Of a DNA stretch of 38,359 nucleotides, positions 23,601-33,610 are shown piece after piece; the stretch's first letter is position 1, and the number at the start of each line of letters is the position of its first letter. Under the pieces are notes generated by a model. The model made no database searches. It had not been told where the DNA came from and was given only the letters and a program-made list of their open reading frames with translations. This DNA comes from CAYJIL01 sp964370235 (GTDB lineage: Bacteria > Bacteroidota > Bacteroidia > Bacteroidales > Rikenellaceae): NCBI GenBank assembly GCA_964370235.1, contig CAYJIL010000007.1:1-38359 (forward strand). The letters run 5' to 3'. The translations under genes and the position numbers were made by a program.

Positions 23601-26204
23601 ATGAAAAAGGGATTATTAATTATGTTATTTCTATCCATATCGTGGATAGGATTTTCACAAACACTTGGCTCAATCACAGGTAGAGTAATTGACAAACAAA
23701 CGCAGGAGGTTATACCTTACAGCACGGTTGCTATTATTGCTGATGGTGCTGGGGCGCAAATTGGTGCTGTTACCGATGTTGATGGGCGATTTTTAATTAA
23801 AAATATAAAAACCACTGGCAAACATCGAGCTATAATATCGTTCATGGGGTATAAGGATCATGTTATCGAAGATATAACCATTGGCACAGGAAGGCAACGA
23901 GTAGATTTGGGTGCAATTTTTCTTGAACAAATGGCTACCACACTAGACGAAGTTGTGGTTTCGGGCAAGCAAAGCACAGTTGTGCATAAGATTGATAGAA
24001 AGAGTTATAACGCTTCGGATTTTGCAACTGTTGCAGGAGGTAGTGCAATGGATTTGCTAGGTAAGCTACCTTCTGTGTCTGTCTCGCCAGATGGTGGGAG
24101 TATTAGTGTCAGAGGTGCGTCCGATTTTGTTGTATATCTCAACGGTAAACCCACGCATATAGATCAGGCTACGCTGCTTGGGCAGATACCAAACTCTTCG
24201 ATTAAGAGCATCGATGTTATAACAGTTCCCTCGGCTCAGTACGATGCGCAGGGTGGTGGTGGAATCATCAATATTACTACTCGCACAACTGGAATGCAGG
24301 GGCTTACCGTATCGGCAGTTGCTACGGGTGGTGGCTCGCCTTGGGCCAATGGCTATGACGCACTTGGTGGACGAGCACTCGAAGGGGTAGATCTTAATAA
24401 TAACAGATATAGCGGTGCAGTTAATGCTATATATGGAATGAAAAATATATCTATACACGGAGGCCTTAGCTACTCGAATAAAAATACACAAGAGTATCGC
24501 GAGGGTAATGCCCGTTTATTACTCAAAGACACAAAGGGAGACGACTATTTCAAGCACATGGATGCAGAAGGCGACCGTGATTTGTGGGAGGAGTCGTTGA
24601 GTGCAAATGTAGGGTTTGACTACGCTATTAACGATCGCTCAAAGCTATCGGCAAGTTATAACTTTGGTCGCAAAATAGATGGTCGCTCGGCATACTATCG
24701 CTACGATCTATATTACACAGGTGATGATGATATTCGAGGTGCAATTCCTCAAAGTTCTGCCGATGAGTGGATCTATAACCCCAATCACATGGATAAAACA
24801 GGTATCTTTCACAGTGCAACCATAGATTATAGCTACGATGTATCAGATATAAATACTATCTCGGCATCGTTACTATACGAAAATTCATCGCTTGAACACG
24901 TTCAAACTAACAGTAATTATGCATATGACCCAATAACGAGTACAGCGGGTGCAAGGGAATTATACTTCCAACAATTCGATGACTCTCCTCTTGATGTATA
25001 TCATCTAAACATAAACTCACGATGGGCTTTTGATAGTGGCAACGAACTCAATATTGGTGTACAGCCACACATATTTAATATGGGTGGAAAATTCAACTAT
25101 CCAACAATTGATATTATCGATGACCCCAAATATCCTACTCCAGAGGAGATTCTTGCAACATCAAATAGCATTGACCTCAATCGCTTTTTGATGGCGGCCT
25201 ATATCGATTTTAACGGTTCGGTGGGTAAGTTAAATTATATTTTGGGTTTGCGTGCCGAGTACACCGATCAAATCTTGCAACTCGACAATACAAACTCGAC
25301 AGCTATATTCGATTATGACCCCAATAAAAAGAACTTCGACTACGAAAAGTTGAGCCTATTCCCATCGGCACACCTAGAGTATAACTTTACCGAGAATAGC
25401 ACACTTTCGGCATCGGCCTCACGCCGTATTAATCGTCCTGCTGTTAAGGAAATGGCTCCATTCCTATACCGCAATCACTTTGAGGTTTACCAAATTGGAG
25501 ATCCCGAACTAAAACCAGAGTTCAGCAATATTGCCGAGATAACATATCAGCAGAGATTGGGCAAACAAAAGGTTGGTGTAACAGGATTTTATCGTGGTGT
25601 GCAAGATGCTATATTTAGAGTAAACAAAACCGATCAAGACGAGGGAGTACTACTTAGAAGCTATACTAACTCGGGTGATACTCGCTCGGTGGGTGCAGAG
25701 CTCTTTACAGCTTTACAAGTTAGTAGTATTTGGGATTTCTACCTTAGTGGATCGCTTTATAACTACAAAATTAAATCTAACTTCTTTGGTGTTTCGGATT
25801 CACGCTCTAGCAATAATTGGAGCATTAAAGCAAATACCAATATCGATATCTTTAAATGGTTGACACTTTCTGCCGATGCCGAATATACATCGGGAACAAT
25901 CACTGCTCAGGGTAATAATGAGGCTCTGTTTATTACCAATGCAGCCATGTCGTACCGAATGCCATTTGTTGATGGTTTATCGCTAGGTGTAAAAGCTACC
26001 AATATTTTTGATAGCTATAACAAAGGTCTCGATACACGAGCAAGTGCGCTAGATGCAAATGGGGTAGCCGAGGAGATATTCTATCAGTACACCCAGTATC
26101 AAAGTGTAGGTCCAGTTATTGAGTTTGTGCTTTCGTACAGCTTTAATCCTTCGAACCAAAAAGCTAAATCTGCTCGCAAGAGCTATGGAGCCGATGAGAT
26201 GTAG
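23601..26204 (+). CDS. TonB-dependent outer membrane receptor (non-SusC type)
   Basis: The 867-residue protein has a signal peptide ending near GFSQT. A CarboxypepD_reg-like beta domain (about 25-105; GSITGRVIDKQTQEVIPYS) is followed by a plug domain (about 120-235; LLGKLPSVSVSPDGGSISV, SIDVITVPSAQYDAQGGGGI). A large outer-membrane beta-barrel (OMP_b-brl_3 type) runs to the end and lacks the paired SusD gene seen with SusC porins. It takes up a ligand with TonB energy: metal chelate, peptide or small sugar are all possible. It is the only gene on its message, divergent from an AraC regulator, and is closed by a long hairpin at 26248-26297. Confidence 0.9.
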   Translation: MKKGLLIMLFLSISWIGFSQTLGSITGRVIDKQTQEVIPYSTVAIIADGAGAQIGAVTDVDGRFLIKNIKTTGKHRAIISFMGYKDHVIEDITIGTGRQRVDLGAIFLEQMATTLDEVVVSGKQSTVVHKIDRKSYNASDFATVAGGSAMDLLGKLPSVSVSPDGGSISVRGASDFVVYLNGKPTHIDQATLLGQIPNSSIKSIDVITVPSAQYDAQGGGGIINITTRTTGMQGLTVSAVATGGGSPWANGYDALGGRALEGVDLNNNRYSGAVNAIYGMKNISIHGGLSYSNKNTQEYREGNARLLLKDTKGDDYFKHMDAEGDRDLWEESLSANVGFDYAINDRSKLSASYNFGRKIDGRSAYYRYDLYYTGDDDIRGAIPQSSADEWIYNPNHMDKTGIFHSATIDYSYDVSDINTISASLLYENSSLEHVQTNSNYAYDPITSTAGARELYFQQFDDSPLDVYHLNINSRWAFDSGNELNIGVQPHIFNMGGKFNYPTIDIIDDPKYPTPEEILATSNSIDLNRFLMAAYIDFNGSVGKLNYILGLRAEYTDQILQLDNTNSTAIFDYDPNKKNFDYEKLSLFPSAHLEYNFTENSTLSASASRRINRPAVKEMAPFLYRNHFEVYQIGDPELKPEFSNIAEITYQQRLGKQKVGVTGFYRGVQDAIFRVNKTDQDEGVLLRSYTNSGDTRSVGAELFTALQVSSIWDFYLSGSLYNYKIKSNFFGVSDSRSSNNWSIKANTNIDIFKWLTLSADAEYTSGTITAQGNNEALFITNAAMSYRMPFVDGLSLGVKATNIFDSYNKGLDTRASALDANGVAEEIFYQYTQYQSVGPVIEFVLSYSFNPSNQKAKSARKSYGADEM

Positions 26205-26247
26205 AGTAAGTCATTATTAATGTCTACCAATAGTTTCATATAAACTC

Positions 26248-26297
26248 AAACGTAAATAGGGTATCTCGATTTTATTCGAGATACCCTATTTACGTTT
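26248..26297. terminator. Long bidirectional terminator hairpin
   Basis: A 21-bp perfect stem, 26248-26268 with 26277-26297, has an 8-nt loop (ATTTTATT). The arms begin AAACG and end CGTTT, giving U-rich tails on both strands. It separates the convergent TonB-receptor and patatin genes. Confidence 0.92.
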
Positions 26298-26299
26298 GT

Positions 26300-27145
26300 C
26301 TATTTTGTGAATAGGCTAACTATCTTGTCGATGTTTTCCATTGCAACATCATAGCCATGCTTATATGTCTTTTCGAGCACTTTAATATCTGCTTCAAAAG
26401 AGCCTAGCTTATACTTTGGTCTTATGATAACAATATCGTTTGGCTGCTCTTTTTCTAGATTGTTGAGGTAGTCGATAGTATCGTTATACATTTTTGGGCG
26501 ATTCTTTATCGCCTCAATTAGCTTTGGGTATCTTTGCTTGTATAGTAGCGATGCAAGTATTGCCGATTTTGATTGTTCCTTAACAAAGCCCTTGGGCTGA
26601 GTGAGAATAACTAGATTTTTTTTGTTGCCATCGAATATCGATTTTTTAATTGGAATAGAGTCCGATAATCCACCATCAAAATACTCTCGACCATTCACCT
26701 TTATTGGTGGCACGACAAGCGGTATGGCGCACGTAGCACGAATGAGGTTGCATTTGCGATCTACGCTCTTGCCGTCTTTATATACGGCCTCGCCAGTGAG
26801 TGCATCGGTAAGCCCAATTCGGATTGTTCCCTCAAAATTGTAGTAACGATTCCAGTCAAATGGCACTAGGGTGTTGGGGATTTCATCAAACAAAAAGTCC
26901 ATCCCAAATAGCGACCCATATCTGAATACGTTGCGCTTAGAGATATATCGTTTGTCGTTCCTATATTTTTGTAGCACCTCAATGTTACGCCCCTTTTGTC
27001 TCGATATATAGGACACGCCATTTGTAATACCAGCAGACACGCCAATAACATAATCAAAATATATGCCACTATCAAGCAAAGCATCCATTGCTCCTGCCGA
27101 GAATATTCCACGAAGAGATCCCCCTTCTAAAACTAATCCTGCCAT
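26300..27145 (-). CDS. Patatin-like phospholipase (RssA/YjjU type)
   Basis: The 281-residue protein lacks a signal peptide. It has the patatin catalytic set: oxyanion loop EGGSLRG (G8-G13), nucleophile S37 in GVSAG, and D157 in DGGLSDSIP. Members of this group hydrolyse acyl esters of phospholipids or other lipids in the cytoplasm or at the inner membrane. The C-terminal part (about 190-281) is helical and Lys-rich, as in YjjU-like proteins. It is 11 bp after the LolA-like gene and is likely the last gene of the ftsK message. A role in lipid turnover during envelope growth fits the neighbours but is inferred. Confidence 0.88.
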   Translation of the reverse strand: MAGLVLEGGSLRGIFSAGAMDALLDSGIYFDYVIGVSAGITNGVSYISRQKGRNIEVLQKYRNDKRYISKRNVFRYGSLFGMDFLFDEIPNTLVPFDWNRYYNFEGTIRIGLTDALTGEAVYKDGKSVDRKCNLIRATCAIPLVVPPIKVNGREYFDGGLSDSIPIKKSIFDGNKKNLVILTQPKGFVKEQSKSAILASLLYKQRYPKLIEAIKNRPKMYNDTIDYLNNLEKEQPNDIVIIRPKYKLGSFEADIKVLEKTYKHGYDVAMENIDKIVSLFTK

Positions 27146-27156
27146 AGTTACAATAC

Positions 27157-27768
27157 TTATCTTAGATCTATAATCTCGCTATTTGGGTATCGATCGCTAC
27201 TATATGTAAAAGTGTTTGGCTCTGCCTTGTAGGGAGCGGTAACACTGTTTATAGTTAGTGTTAGGTATTTGTTTTTGCTAAACTTTACACTAATGCTCTC
27301 GATTTGGTTACCTGAGCCTATGAGAATATCTATGAGGTCGATGTGCCCACCTTTTAGCGGAGTAAGCGAGAACAAATCCCCACGGCTAGTCTTTTGTGAG
27401 CTAATTTTATAATCCTCGGCCGATAGATTGAATAGCTTAGATGGGTTTTTGAGTATGTTCGATGACTCTTTGTAATTGTCGATGGTTACCTCTTGGTTGT
27501 TTGCTACATAGGTGTAGATGTAGCCACCATCTCTGAGTATATTCATGCCGCCCATATCGAGAGCATAGTTGCCATTCTTTGCCACTGCAATGCTACCGTT
27601 AATACCGTCAAACTCTTTGTCTAGCGAGGCTGTGAACTCTACCATAAAAGCATCGGAACTAGCAAATTGCTCCATTACCGACTCTAGCTTGGAATTGTTA
27701 TTTGTTTGTGCATTCACCACCGCTAGGCTAGCAAACACAAACGCCACTATTGCTATAATTCTTTTCAT
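27157..27768 (-). CDS. LolA-like periplasmic lipoprotein carrier
   Basis: The 203-residue product has a signal peptide ending near VVNAQ. The rest is a LolA/LolB-like half barrel: early MEQFASSDAFMVEFTASL, then NYALDMGGMNILRDGGYIYTYV (split here as GMNILRDGG and YIYTYV), and ILKNPSKLFNLSAEDYKI. LolA proteins ferry lipoproteins across the periplasm. A LolA-like gene directly after ftsK is common in Bacteroidetes. Identity to E. coli LolA is low, so this rests on fold pattern and position. It is 29 bp after the ftsK stop. Confidence 0.75.
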   Translation of the reverse strand: MKRIIAIVAFVFASLAVVNAQTNNNSKLESVMEQFASSDAFMVEFTASLDKEFDGINGSIAVAKNGNYALDMGGMNILRDGGYIYTYVANNQEVTIDNYKESSNILKNPSKLFNLSAEDYKISSQKTSRGDLFSLTPLKGGHIDLIDILIGSGNQIESISVKFSKNKYLTLTINSVTAPYKAEPNTFTYSSDRYPNSEIIDLR

Positions 27769-27797
27769 CGTTAAACTACTTTGGCTAATTATAATGT

Positions 27798-30700
27798 TTA
27801 AATTAGGTCGTTGTTATTCTCCATATCATACAGCATAACCTCTAGCGATGCTACATCTTGTATGAGAACTTGACGAGGTTTGCTACCCTCTTGTCGGCCA
27901 ACGATACCTGCTCTTTCGAGCTGATCCATCACCCTACCTGCACGGTTAAAACCAATAGAGAAGTTACGCTGGATAGTAGATGCCGAACCCTGCTGGTTGG
28001 TTACTACATAGCGAGCAACTTCGGTAAATAGAGCGTCACGCTTGATGGGTTCGTTGCTAGATGCCTTGTCGCTACCCTCGGGCACATACTCTGGCAGCTC
28101 ATAAACGTTGGGGTAGCCCCTTTGTTCGCCAATATACTCAACTATTCTCTCTACCTCGGGCGTGTCGACAAATGCACACTGCACACGTGTAATATCGCTA
28201 CCCGTAGATATTAGCATATCACCCATACCAATTAGCTGGTTAGCTCCCGGTTGGTCGAGAATGGTGCGTGAGTCTACCATTGTAGCCACACGGAATGCCA
28301 TACGAGCAGGGAAGTTTGCCTTAATTGCACCCGTGATAATGCTTACCGAAGGACGCTGAGTGGCAATAATCATGTGTATACCCACCGCACGAGCTAGCTG
28401 GGCGATACGTGCAATCGGAGTTTCGATCTCACGACCAGCAGTCATAATAAGGTCACCAAACTCATCTATCACCACCACAAAGTATGGTAGATAGCGGTGG
28501 CCGTTATGTGGATTGAGCTTGCGCTGAGTAAACCTTGCGTTATACTCTTTGATGTTACGCACCTTTGCCTTTTTTAGTAGGTCATATCTAGTGTCCATCT
28601 CTATACACAGCGAGTTGAGAGTATATATTACCTTTTGGAAGTCGGTAATTACAGACTCTTCGCTATCGGGTAGGGTAGCCAAAAAGTGTTTCTCTATGTG
28701 TGAGTATAGCGAGAACTCCACCTTTTTGGGGTCGATAAGCACAAACTTTAGCTCGGCTGGGTGCTTTTTGTAAATTAGCGATGTAATGATGGCATTTAGT
28801 CCCACCGATTTACCTTGTCCCGTAGCACCCGCTATTAGAAGGTGTGGCATTTTTGCCATGTCAAAGATAAAGTCTTCGTTTTGGATTGTGCGACCAATTA
28901 CCACAGGTAGCTCGGCCTCAGACTCCTGAAACTTAACAGACTTTATAACCGAGTACATCGACACTATCTCTTTGTCTTTGTTTGGTACTTCGATACCAAT
29001 TGTTCCCTTGCCCGGGATTGGAGCAATGATACGTATTCCTAGTGCCTTTAGGCTAAGTGCAATATCGTCCTCTAGGTTCTTAATCTTGGCGATTCTTACA
29101 CCCTTGTCGGGCACAACCTCATATAGAGTGACCGTTGGACCAATGGTAGCCTTTATCTTTTTTATGGCGATACCAAAGTTCTCGAGTGTCTCGACAATGT
29201 TCTTTTTGTTTTCGATAAGCTCCTCGGGACTAACCTCTACTCGCTTAATGCGGTTCTCGAGCAAATCTACCGATGGCCTTTTGTAGCTCGATAGCTCTCG
29301 AGTAGGGTCATACACCGACTCGTCTATGTCGTCAGTCTGTTGTGCTACGTTGGTAGATATAACAACATCTGAGTTATCGATTGGCGCAACGTTGGCATTT
29401 GATGTAACCTCAATTTCGAACGGAGTAGAATCACTCTCTTGCTCGCTAGCTATTGCTTGTGAGTGGCTTGGCTTTTCTACCTCGAATATTACTGCGCTAC
29501 TGCTTGGCTGCGGTGCCTCTTGTGTAGGCTCTACAATTTCAAACTCTATTTCGTTAGCGTTTTGCTCTACCACGGGCTTAGGCTCTGTGGCAGCTTGCTT
29601 GGGCTCCGACTTATCTATGAGCCTAAACATATCGTCATCGCTATCCTCTTGGCTCGATGTGTTTTGCCCTTCGATGTTTTCGGCAAGCGGAATATCTAGT
29701 ATTACACAGTTACCATAGTCCATTAACATGGTCTCTGGGTCTTGTGGTTTTGTTGGTTTTGGCCTAGGTGCAGGTGTGGCGATAGGTCTGTGCTCTATTT
29801 CGAACTCGGGTTCGCTGCTCTCATCTGGCTCTTGGCTAGGGTAGTGCTGGTTACTGTCATGCTCTAGCTCGTTGCCTTCGATTTCGAAAATTGGCTCATA
29901 GTGCTCCTGCTCTAGTTCTTGGTCTAGTGGCTGAATAACGCTATCTTTGTCGATAAGGTTTTCGTCTGGATCCTCTTCGGCAATATACTCATCGCCAATG
30001 TATTCATCGTCAATTTCATCTAAAGCATGCTCGTTGCCTTCAACGTTCTCGAAGTGTACGTCCTCCTCCTCATCATCTTGGCTCTTGGCATTTATGTTAT
30101 TGAATGATGCTCTCTTGTTTGCTTTTGTTCTCTCTAGCTTTTTTTGTGTACCTCGCACCAAAAACGATGTAATGCCAATGAGCGTGAATGGTATCATGAT
30201 AACTCCCCTTACAATATCATATATCTTGACTAGGGTAGCCATAATTTTTTGGGTATATGAACGCAAAGCGCACACTGCCCATATTGCAAATAGCATAACA
30301 ACGGCTATGGCACTACCATAGTCGCCCACATATTCGTTAAGGAGCTCTGATATATGGTAACCAAATGCACCACCAATCGAGCTACCAAATACATTGTCCA
30401 TCGACTCGGGCGCAAGTGTAGCCGCACCAATCGAGCCAATCACCATAAGCGATGTCATGGTAATTAGTAGCTTGCGGTATAGGTGTGTGTGAATGCGCAT
30501 TAAAATGAACGAGGTCGATATCATCAGTATAGGTATCAATAGACCAAATACCCCAAACCATCTGCCCATAAATGTTTCGGCAAGTATAGCTCCTAGCTTG
30601 CCACCATGGTTTTCGATGTCAAGGTCGCTAGACTCTAGCATTGCTCCCCAGTGTGCAACACTTTGGTCGTTCTCCCAGCTCACAAGGTATGATAGTGTAG

Positions 30701-30926
30701 ACATAAGGGTGAATAGCGATATAAAAAATAGCGCTAGTGCCGTAACTTCTGGAACTATCGACTTTTCGCTACTACCTTTGCGCTTGTTCTCTTTTGGTGG
30801 AGTTTGCTTGTGGGGAGGCTCTATATTTGTGGCAGGCTTAGCAGGGGGTGTTTTCTCTTGCTTTGGGCTTGCCTCTGCTTTGTTGCTCTCTTTTGTTCTT
30901 CTTGGTGATATTACTCTTTTTGTCAT
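27798..30926 (-). CDS. ftsK: FtsK/SpoIIIE DNA translocase
   Basis: The 1042-residue protein has four or five membrane helices between about residues 60 and 260. A long acidic, Glu/Pro-rich linker follows (about 285-560). The motor has alpha and beta domains with Walker A GATGQGKS (K706) and Walker B VVIDEFGDL (D821, E822). A C-terminal winged-helix gamma domain (about 975-1040) recognises polar KOPS-like sites. FtsK pumps chromosome dimers through the division septum and activates Xer recombination. The gene is divergent from pepD; lolA-like and patatin genes follow on the same strand. Confidence 0.95.
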   Translation of the reverse strand: MTKRVISPRRTKESNKAEASPKQEKTPPAKPATNIEPPHKQTPPKENKRKGSSEKSIVPEVTALALFFISLFTLMSTLSYLVSWENDQSVAHWGAMLESSDLDIENHGGKLGAILAETFMGRWFGVFGLLIPILMISTSFILMRIHTHLYRKLLITMTSLMVIGSIGAATLAPESMDNVFGSSIGGAFGYHISELLNEYVGDYGSAIAVVMLFAIWAVCALRSYTQKIMATLVKIYDIVRGVIMIPFTLIGITSFLVRGTQKKLERTKANKRASFNNINAKSQDDEEEDVHFENVEGNEHALDEIDDEYIGDEYIAEEDPDENLIDKDSVIQPLDQELEQEHYEPIFEIEGNELEHDSNQHYPSQEPDESSEPEFEIEHRPIATPAPRPKPTKPQDPETMLMDYGNCVILDIPLAENIEGQNTSSQEDSDDDMFRLIDKSEPKQAATEPKPVVEQNANEIEFEIVEPTQEAPQPSSSAVIFEVEKPSHSQAIASEQESDSTPFEIEVTSNANVAPIDNSDVVISTNVAQQTDDIDESVYDPTRELSSYKRPSVDLLENRIKRVEVSPEELIENKKNIVETLENFGIAIKKIKATIGPTVTLYEVVPDKGVRIAKIKNLEDDIALSLKALGIRIIAPIPGKGTIGIEVPNKDKEIVSMYSVIKSVKFQESEAELPVVIGRTIQNEDFIFDMAKMPHLLIAGATGQGKSVGLNAIITSLIYKKHPAELKFVLIDPKKVEFSLYSHIEKHFLATLPDSEESVITDFQKVIYTLNSLCIEMDTRYDLLKKAKVRNIKEYNARFTQRKLNPHNGHRYLPYFVVVIDEFGDLIMTAGREIETPIARIAQLARAVGIHMIIATQRPSVSIITGAIKANFPARMAFRVATMVDSRTILDQPGANQLIGMGDMLISTGSDITRVQCAFVDTPEVERIVEYIGEQRGYPNVYELPEYVPEGSDKASSNEPIKRDALFTEVARYVVTNQQGSASTIQRNFSIGFNRAGRVMDQLERAGIVGRQEGSKPRQVLIQDVASLEVMLYDMENNNDLI

Positions 30927-30947
30927 CTTCCCTCATTTAAATCATCA

Positions 30948-30955
30948 CAAAAATA
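30948..30955 (-). promoter_or_regulatory. Putative -7 box of ftsK
   Basis: On the minus strand TATTTTTG matches TAnnTTTG about 22 bp before the ftsK start. No TTTG is present at the right distance, so the call is tentative. Confidence 0.4.
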
Positions 30956-31092
30956 GCTAAATTTATTTAACTTCACTACCTTTTTCGTAATATTAGTCAC
31001 TCCATTTTTTTAGTGGGCTTTTTGTGCATATAATCCTAGCATATTAATGACTTATTGTACAAAAATATTGTAATGAATTTTTAGTAGATTTC

Positions 31093-31113
31093 GGTAATTT
31101 ATACCAAATTACC
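31093..31113. promoter_or_regulatory. Palindrome upstream of pepD
   Basis: GGTAATTT (31093-31100) and AAATTACC (31106-31113) form a perfect inverted repeat around ATACC. It could be an operator or a leader hairpin. The rest of the 30927-31179 spacer is A/T-rich with no clear promoter for pepD and no gene. Confidence 0.3.
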
Positions 31114-31179
31114 CTTACTTGTATTATGAAAACTCTTAAAAAAGTTGTATCTTGCACCAAATTTAAAAAAAATGATGTT

Positions 31180-32637
31180 ATGAGTGTAATAACTGACCTA
31201 GCTCCAAAGGCTCTTTGGGGTCATTTTGACGAAATATGCAAGCGTCCTCACCCCTCTAAGAGTGAGTCGCTTATAATTGAATATATAGAGCAATTTGCTG
31301 CCGATAATGGTATCGAATGCTATAAAGACAGCATTGGTAATATTATACTACGCAAAGCTGCAACAGCTGGTTATGAGAATCGCAAAGGAATAATCCTTCA
31401 GGCACACATCGATATGGTTCCTCAAGCCAATAGCGACAAGGTTTTTGATTTCGAAAAAGACCCTATCGTCACAATTGTCGAGGGTGATTGGTTGCGTGCC
31501 GATGGTACTACACTAGGTGCCGATAATGGCATTGGTGTTGCTGCGGCTTTGGCTGTTTTTGGTGCAAACGATTTGGAGCATGGCCCAATCGAGGCACTAT
31601 TTACTGTTGACGAAGAGGCAGGTATGAGTGGTGCTTTTGCCCTAGAGGAGGGTGTATTGCAGGGCGATATTCTAATGAACCTAGACTCTGAGACCGAGGG
31701 CGAACTTTATGTTGGTTGTGCAGGTGGTGTAATTGTGAACGCAAGCATTCCTTACACTATTGCGGCTCTTGAGGGCGACTACAAAGGTGTCGAAATAGGC
31801 ATCAAAGGCCTAAAGGGTGGTCACTCGGGGCTAGAGATTATTCTTCAGCGTGGTAATGCTTGTAAAATAGCGGCTCGCCTTTTGAATAGTGCACTTAGCA
31901 AATTCCAGTTTAAGATGTCGGCTATGAGCGTTGGTAATATGTTTAATGCTATTCCACGTGAGGGTACTATTACACTAGCTGTGTCGCCAAACGATTTTGA
32001 TAGCTTTGTAGCTTTTGTTGCGGAATATGAGGCGGTAATTAAGAACGAGCTTGCTTTAACCGACGAAAATATTTCGATTTCGGTAACCGAGTGTGAGCGT
32101 CCAGTTGATGTAGTGAGCGATATTTCGCTATATACTTTTGCAAGTGCAGCACATGCAACTCCAAACGGAGTAATTCGCATGAGCGACTCAATGCCGGGTT
32201 TGGTAGAGACTTCGCTAAACATGGGTATTATCTCTTTAGAGGGTGGTGCATTCAACATGACTATGCTAATTCGTAGCTCGGTTGATAGCGCAAAGGACGA
32301 CATGGTGGCATCGCTATGTTCGCTATACTCAATTGCAGGCGTTTCATACGAAGTAACAGGTGATTATAGTGGCTGGAATCCAAATATGGACTCTCCAATA
32401 CTAAAAAGTATGCAACAAGCGTATAATAATAAGTATGGTCGCCAGCCCGAGGTTATGGCAATTCATGCAGGATTGGAGTGTGGAATCATTGGCGGTAAAT
32501 ATCCAAACTTGGATATGATCTCCTTTGGTCCTACAATCTGTTTCCCACACTCTCCAGACGAGAAAGTGCAGATTAGTTCTGTCGAAAAGTTCTGGGACTT
32601 TATGGTTGCTTCACTAGAGAATGCACCAGTCAAATAG
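31180..32637 (+). CDS. pepD: Aminoacyl-histidine dipeptidase (PepD, M20 family)
   Basis: From the ATG at 31180 the product has 485 residues. The metal ligands and catalytic residues are H76 (QAHIDMV), D115 (GADNGIG), and E145-E146 (DEEAGM), a constant four residues less than in E. coli PepD. This supports 31180 over the in-frame ATG at 31126, whose extra 18 Lys-rich residues have no counterpart. The lid domain includes GLKGGHSGLEI and the C-terminal ligand segment is IHAGLECGI. PepD cleaves Xaa-His and other dipeptides in the cytoplasm. The kinase gene follows after three bases, so the two are co-transcribed. Confidence 0.93.
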   Translation: MSVITDLAPKALWGHFDEICKRPHPSKSESLIIEYIEQFAADNGIECYKDSIGNIILRKAATAGYENRKGIILQAHIDMVPQANSDKVFDFEKDPIVTIVEGDWLRADGTTLGADNGIGVAAALAVFGANDLEHGPIEALFTVDEEAGMSGAFALEEGVLQGDILMNLDSETEGELYVGCAGGVIVNASIPYTIAALEGDYKGVEIGIKGLKGGHSGLEIILQRGNACKIAARLLNSALSKFQFKMSAMSVGNMFNAIPREGTITLAVSPNDFDSFVAFVAEYEAVIKNELALTDENISISVTECERPVDVVSDISLYTFASAAHATPNGVIRMSDSMPGLVETSLNMGIISLEGGAFNMTMLIRSSVDSAKDDMVASLCSLYSIAGVSYEVTGDYSGWNPNMDSPILKSMQQAYNNKYGRQPEVMAIHAGLECGIIGGKYPNLDMISFGPTICFPHSPDEKVQISSVEKFWDFMVASLENAPVK

Positions 32638-32640
32638 ATT

Positions 32641-33582
32641 ATGTTCAGATGGTTTGCCATAGTTAATCCGGTTGCTGGTCGTGGGCGAGGTCTTTTAGAT
32701 TGGCCTATCATCAGCAAACACCTTGTCGATAGCAATATTGCTTTTGATGCGGTATTTACCGAGCGTAAATACCATGCAACCGAGTTAACTGTTATGGCAG
32801 TGAACAAGGGGTATCGCAACATTATAGTCATTGGCGGAGATGGTACGTTGCACGAGTCGGTGAATGGTCTCTTTATTCAAAAGAGCTGTAAACCCACCGA
32901 TGTAACCATATCTGTAATTGCAGTGGGTACAGGTAACGACTGGATTAGGATGTATGGCATACCTCGCAAATATACCGATGCCATTCGCTCAATTGTAGCA
33001 GGCAACACCTTCTTGCAAGATGTGGGCAAGGTGAGCTACTACGAGTCGATGGTCTACCACGAACGCTATATGGCAAACGTGGCAGGTATAGGTTTTGATG
33101 CACGTGTCAATCGCCTATATAATAGAATAAAAGAACGTGGCTATTATAGCTCGTGGATGTATGTGCTGAGTATGCTGTTTGCTGTGTTCTCGTTTCGCTC
33201 AAAAAAATTCAAGATATGGGTCGATGGCGACAAGGTTGTCGATTCAATGGTATTTAGCGGAGCAGTGGGCATTGGTAAATACAACGGTGGCGGTATGCAA
33301 CAAACCCCAAAGGCAGTTGCCGACGATGGGCTTATGGACATTACCATAATTAGGAAGATTGGCCGCCTATCTATTTTTAGGCACTTGGGAGCTTTGTATA
33401 ATGGCAAAATTTATGAAGTACCTCGAACTATGTTTTTGCGTGGTACACACATTCGCATAGAGAGCTATCCTTCTAGCAATATTGAGGTTGATGGCGAAGC
33501 ACTAGGGTATGCACCCTTTGAGTTTACTATTTTGCCAAAGGCTATAAAGGTAATTGTGGGCGAGAATTATTATTCTCAATAG
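32641..33582 (+). CDS. Diacylglycerol/lipid kinase (YegS/DgkB family)
   Basis: The 313-residue cytoplasmic protein has the DAGK catalytic fold: start IVNPVAGRGRG, nucleotide loop GGDGT (G65-T69), and GTGND (G96-D100). The C-terminal beta domain has YMANVAGIGFDARV, NGGGMQQTP and IEVDGEALG. Members phosphorylate diacylglycerol or other lipid alcohols with ATP at the membrane. The exact lipid is unknown. It directly follows pepD, and a GH92 gene starts 28 bp after its stop without a terminator, so the three may share a message. Confidence 0.9.
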   Translation: MFRWFAIVNPVAGRGRGLLDWPIISKHLVDSNIAFDAVFTERKYHATELTVMAVNKGYRNIIVIGGDGTLHESVNGLFIQKSCKPTDVTISVIAVGTGNDWIRMYGIPRKYTDAIRSIVAGNTFLQDVGKVSYYESMVYHERYMANVAGIGFDARVNRLYNRIKERGYYSSWMYVLSMLFAVFSFRSKKFKIWVDGDKVVDSMVFSGAVGIGKYNGGGMQQTPKAVADDGLMDITIIRKIGRLSIFRHLGALYNGKIYEVPRTMFLRGTHIRIESYPSSNIEVDGEALGYAPFEFTILPKAIKVIVGENYYSQ

Positions 33583-33610
33583 GTTTTAAACAAACTAAAT
33601 TTTATTATAT

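Noticed and set aside
23601..26204. SusC/SusD polysaccharide utilisation locus
   Set aside because: The receptor lacks a SusD partner and glycosidases in its operon, and its barrel is of the other outer-membrane type.
28972..30321. Several plus-strand ORFs of 100-150 codons opposite ftsK
   Set aside because: They are antisense shadows rich in Ser and Leu, have no start signals or family patterns, and ftsK coding is certain.
31126..31179. Upstream ATG for pepD
   Set aside because: The added 18 residues are Lys-rich and have no counterpart in PepD; metal-ligand numbering agrees with a start at 31180. It cannot be excluded fully.
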